From Emcibacteraceae bacterium (GTDB taxonomy: Bacteria; Pseudomonadota; Alphaproteobacteria; Sphingomonadales; Emcibacteraceae): a stretch of DNA of 64,000 nt. The notes beneath the pieces are model-generated. The model did not search any database, was not told the origin of the DNA, and saw nothing but the letters and a program-made list of their open reading frames with translations. The stretch covers positions 101,073-165,072 of the forward strand of contig JAJFIR010000048.1 in the NCBI GenBank assembly GCA_021774795.1. Direction: 5' to 3'. Both the position numbers and the translations under genes were made by a program. This document shows, piece by piece, positions 62,770 through 64,000 of the stretch (position 1 is its first letter; every line of letters begins with the position of its first letter).

Positions 62770-63669
62770 TTATTTAGCACGAGGAATTGATTGATGCTCC
62801 ATTTTAAAACCGTTGGACCAGTCGCCAGCTGAGTAAATCATATGGACGTTATTTGGCGTAAAGTTGACGAAATATTCGTGTTTATCATGAGTATTAGTCA
62901 ATTGTCTGGCTTTGTCGTGTATCTTTGGGTTGTCGGCGGAGATGGCATATAGATTGTTAAAATCACCATCACTACCGGAATAGACGATTACGTCACCATT
63001 TGGCGTAAATATAGGCCCCATTTTGGAATTGGAAGTGTTCGTTAGACGTTTTATATTCCCACCATTTAAGTTCATTTGATAAATATCCTGTTGTCCACCG
63101 ATTGTTGGACTATGGACAAAAACGATATTATTGCCGTCTTTTGACCAGCTTGGTCCATTTGATACACCATCCGAATTTTCAGTAAGATTTTTGAGACCGC
63201 TACCATCACTGTTGATGACAAAGATATCGCCAGCCTTTGTTTCACTATCGTAGGTCGAAAAAACAATCCTTGTTCCATCGGGCGACCAGGACGCGCCGAT
63301 TTCTGATGTAGGCCCATTGAAGAATAATTTATCATCACTGCCATCTCCATTCATCATTCTTAATTCCATTTTGGCCATATTTGGGCCGGATGAATAGATG
63401 ATTTTCTTTCCATCCGGACTATAATCTGGTTCAATATCCCATCTATCCGGTGATTTCGTCAAGTTTTGCTCATCCTTTTGGCGTTGATTAATATAAATGT
63501 CGGGGTTTGCGTCATCGCGGTAACTGTAATAAAGACGAGTATTGCCCTCTGGATCGTAACTTATGTCAAAATCTTTAATAATGACTTCTTGTGCGATGCA
63601 GCTGGTAATAGCCATAAATAACGACATTGAAAGGCCTGTTAAGATGGCCGTTGTATATTTCGTGATCAT
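62770..63669 (-). CDS. TolB-like PD40 beta-propeller protein
   Basis: A 299-residue exported protein with a signal peptide (about 1-26, ending SCIAQ, possible lipobox). It contains five or six PD40 repeats of the SPDGxxIxFxS pattern (SPDGKKIIYSSG, SPDGTRIVFSTY, SKDGNNIVFVHS, TPNGDVIVYSGS). Unlike TolB it lacks an obvious N-terminal TolB-N domain. PD40 propellers bind ligands or partners. It is 100 bases upstream of the LytS-type kinase on the same strand and could be regulated with it. Confidence 0.78.
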   Translation of the reverse strand: MITKYTTAILTGLSMSLFMAITSCIAQEVIIKDFDISYDPEGNTRLYYSYRDDANPDIYINQRQKDEQNLTKSPDRWDIEPDYSPDGKKIIYSSGPNMAKMELRMMNGDGSDDKLFFNGPTSEIGASWSPDGTRIVFSTYDSETKAGDIFVINSDGSGLKNLTENSDGVSNGPSWSKDGNNIVFVHSPTIGGQQDIYQMNLNGGNIKRLTNTSNSKMGPIFTPNGDVIVYSGSDGDFNNLYAISADNPKIHDKARQLTNTHDKHEYFVNFTPNNVHMIYSAGDWSNGFKMEHQSIPRAK

Positions 63670-64000
63670 AATATATCTCCTGTTTAATTGCGTACGGACA
63701 TATTAATAAATGAACCTGTGGATTCAATTGGTAGGGTACTGAACGGGCAGATTGGCAACGTGAATGGGATTTTTGGCATCATAAGAGAACCTGTTGTTCC
63801 GACTTTTTATCTGATATTTTGTCGTCAGGGACCGGCCTATTTCTTTTTTGGAATTTTGGATGTCTGCTCCTTTAATCGGGCGTATTTGTCAAGTTGTTTT
63901 AGTATAGGTCTTTTTTATTGTCTGTCGCTCATGTGGGTCACGCTCCTTTACGCAGTCATTTCATAGTGTTACATGCTGCAAGCAATTGTCGGACAGTATG
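63670..64000. other. terminal AT-rich intergenic region (331 bases)
   Basis: It holds the upstream region of the propeller gene and, on the minus strand, a short broken reading frame (63837-63932). A 92-codon plus-strand frame here has no ribosome-binding site or recognisable features, so I do not call it. Confidence 0.5.
63837..63932 (-). pseudogene. small basic ORF with internal stop
   Basis: An ATG at 63932 preceded by AAAGGAG reads MSDRQ, then TAA at 63915-63917, then continues in the same frame with 25 sense codons (KRPILKQLDKYARLKEQTSK, then IPKKK) to TAG at 63837-63839. The tail is basic and helix-like with coding-like composition. One base change would restore a 31-residue protein. 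Low confidence. Confidence 0.3.

Noticed and set aside
15629..63932. A recoded genetic code or programmed stop readthrough
   Set aside because: The in-frame continuations involve TAG at one place and TAA at another, while the great majority of genes end normally on all three stops. Local mutation or error is the simpler explanation.
63688..63966. A 92-codon plus-strand protein at the window end
   Set aside because: No ribosome-binding site, no recognisable domain, and it lies opposite the propeller gene's upstream region.

Overview
The window reads as a chromosomal stretch from a Gram-negative bacterium, most likely a marine or aquatic alphaproteobacterium of low-to-moderate GC content. The support is an outer-membrane autotransporter, lipoprotein and Tat signal peptides, a BvgS-type sensor kinase, and a gene content rich in sulfatases, TIM-barrel isomerases, CoA transferases and opine-oxidase-like dehydrogenases. 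The lineage is inferred from gene style only. I see no rRNA, tRNA, CRISPR array, transposase or integrase.

Layout. 1-6.6 kb: a class V aminotransferase cut by the window edge, a small membrane protein, a secreted alpha/beta hydrolase, an RhlE-type RNA helicase and a large PIG-L-type deacetylase. 6.7-12.2 kb: a compact sugar-type ABC importer operon (binding protein, two permeases, ATPase) with an argininosuccinate-lyase-superfamily gene placed between permease and ATPase; it is divergent from the deacetylase. 12.2-14.1 kb: an AT-rich patch with a one-helix protein, a DUF4145 protein and a small TIR-like protein. 14.2-18.2 kb: a secreted Rid protein, a TonB-C protein, a GFA protein, a secreted protein that seems to continue in frame past its stop, an ornithine-cyclodeaminase-family enzyme and a frameshifted lipoprotein gene. 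18.1-33 kb: many exported enzymes, namely a PhoD-like phosphatase, nitrilase, M24 peptidase, metallophosphoesterase, MAPEG protein, sulfatase, and a GMC dehydrogenase with its small subunit and a Tat-exported TIM-barrel protein, followed by an NHL-repeat protein and an NhaC antiporter.

33-48.5 kb is the most coherent block, a catabolic supercluster. One arm (minus strand) holds a 2-oxoglutarate/Fe(II) oxygenase, an XRE-cupin regulator and an M29/NicX-like enzyme. A second holds an intradiol dioxygenase pair next to a divergent IclR regulator. A third holds a class III aminotransferase and a beta-keto acid cleavage enzyme. The fourth is a tightly overlapping plus-strand operon of CoA transferase, SMP-30 lactonase, DapA-family lyase/aldolase, a three-gene [2Fe-2S]/FAD/FAD dehydrogenase of the HcnABC/opine-oxidase/hydroxyproline-dehydrogenase type, an SDR and a Tat-exported sulfatase. 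A 16-bp palindrome-like motif occurs in both divergent promoter regions of this block, which suggests that one regulator, plausibly the IclR protein, controls both. Together the genes look like a dedicated route for a nitrogen-containing, possibly sulfated and cyclic or aromatic, compound that I cannot name.

48.5-64 kb: a repeat-rich secreted protein, an amino-acid-type permease overlapping a PhyH dioxygenase, a GNAT enzyme, a repeat lipoprotein, a PP-loop-like protein, a 1082-residue autotransporter, an nhaA gene remnant, a BvgS-like sensor kinase, a small membrane protein, a LytS/LytR-type two-component pair, a TolB-like beta-propeller and a tiny broken reading frame. Gene decay is visible at four points (about 15.6, 17.5, 57.3 and 63.9 kb).
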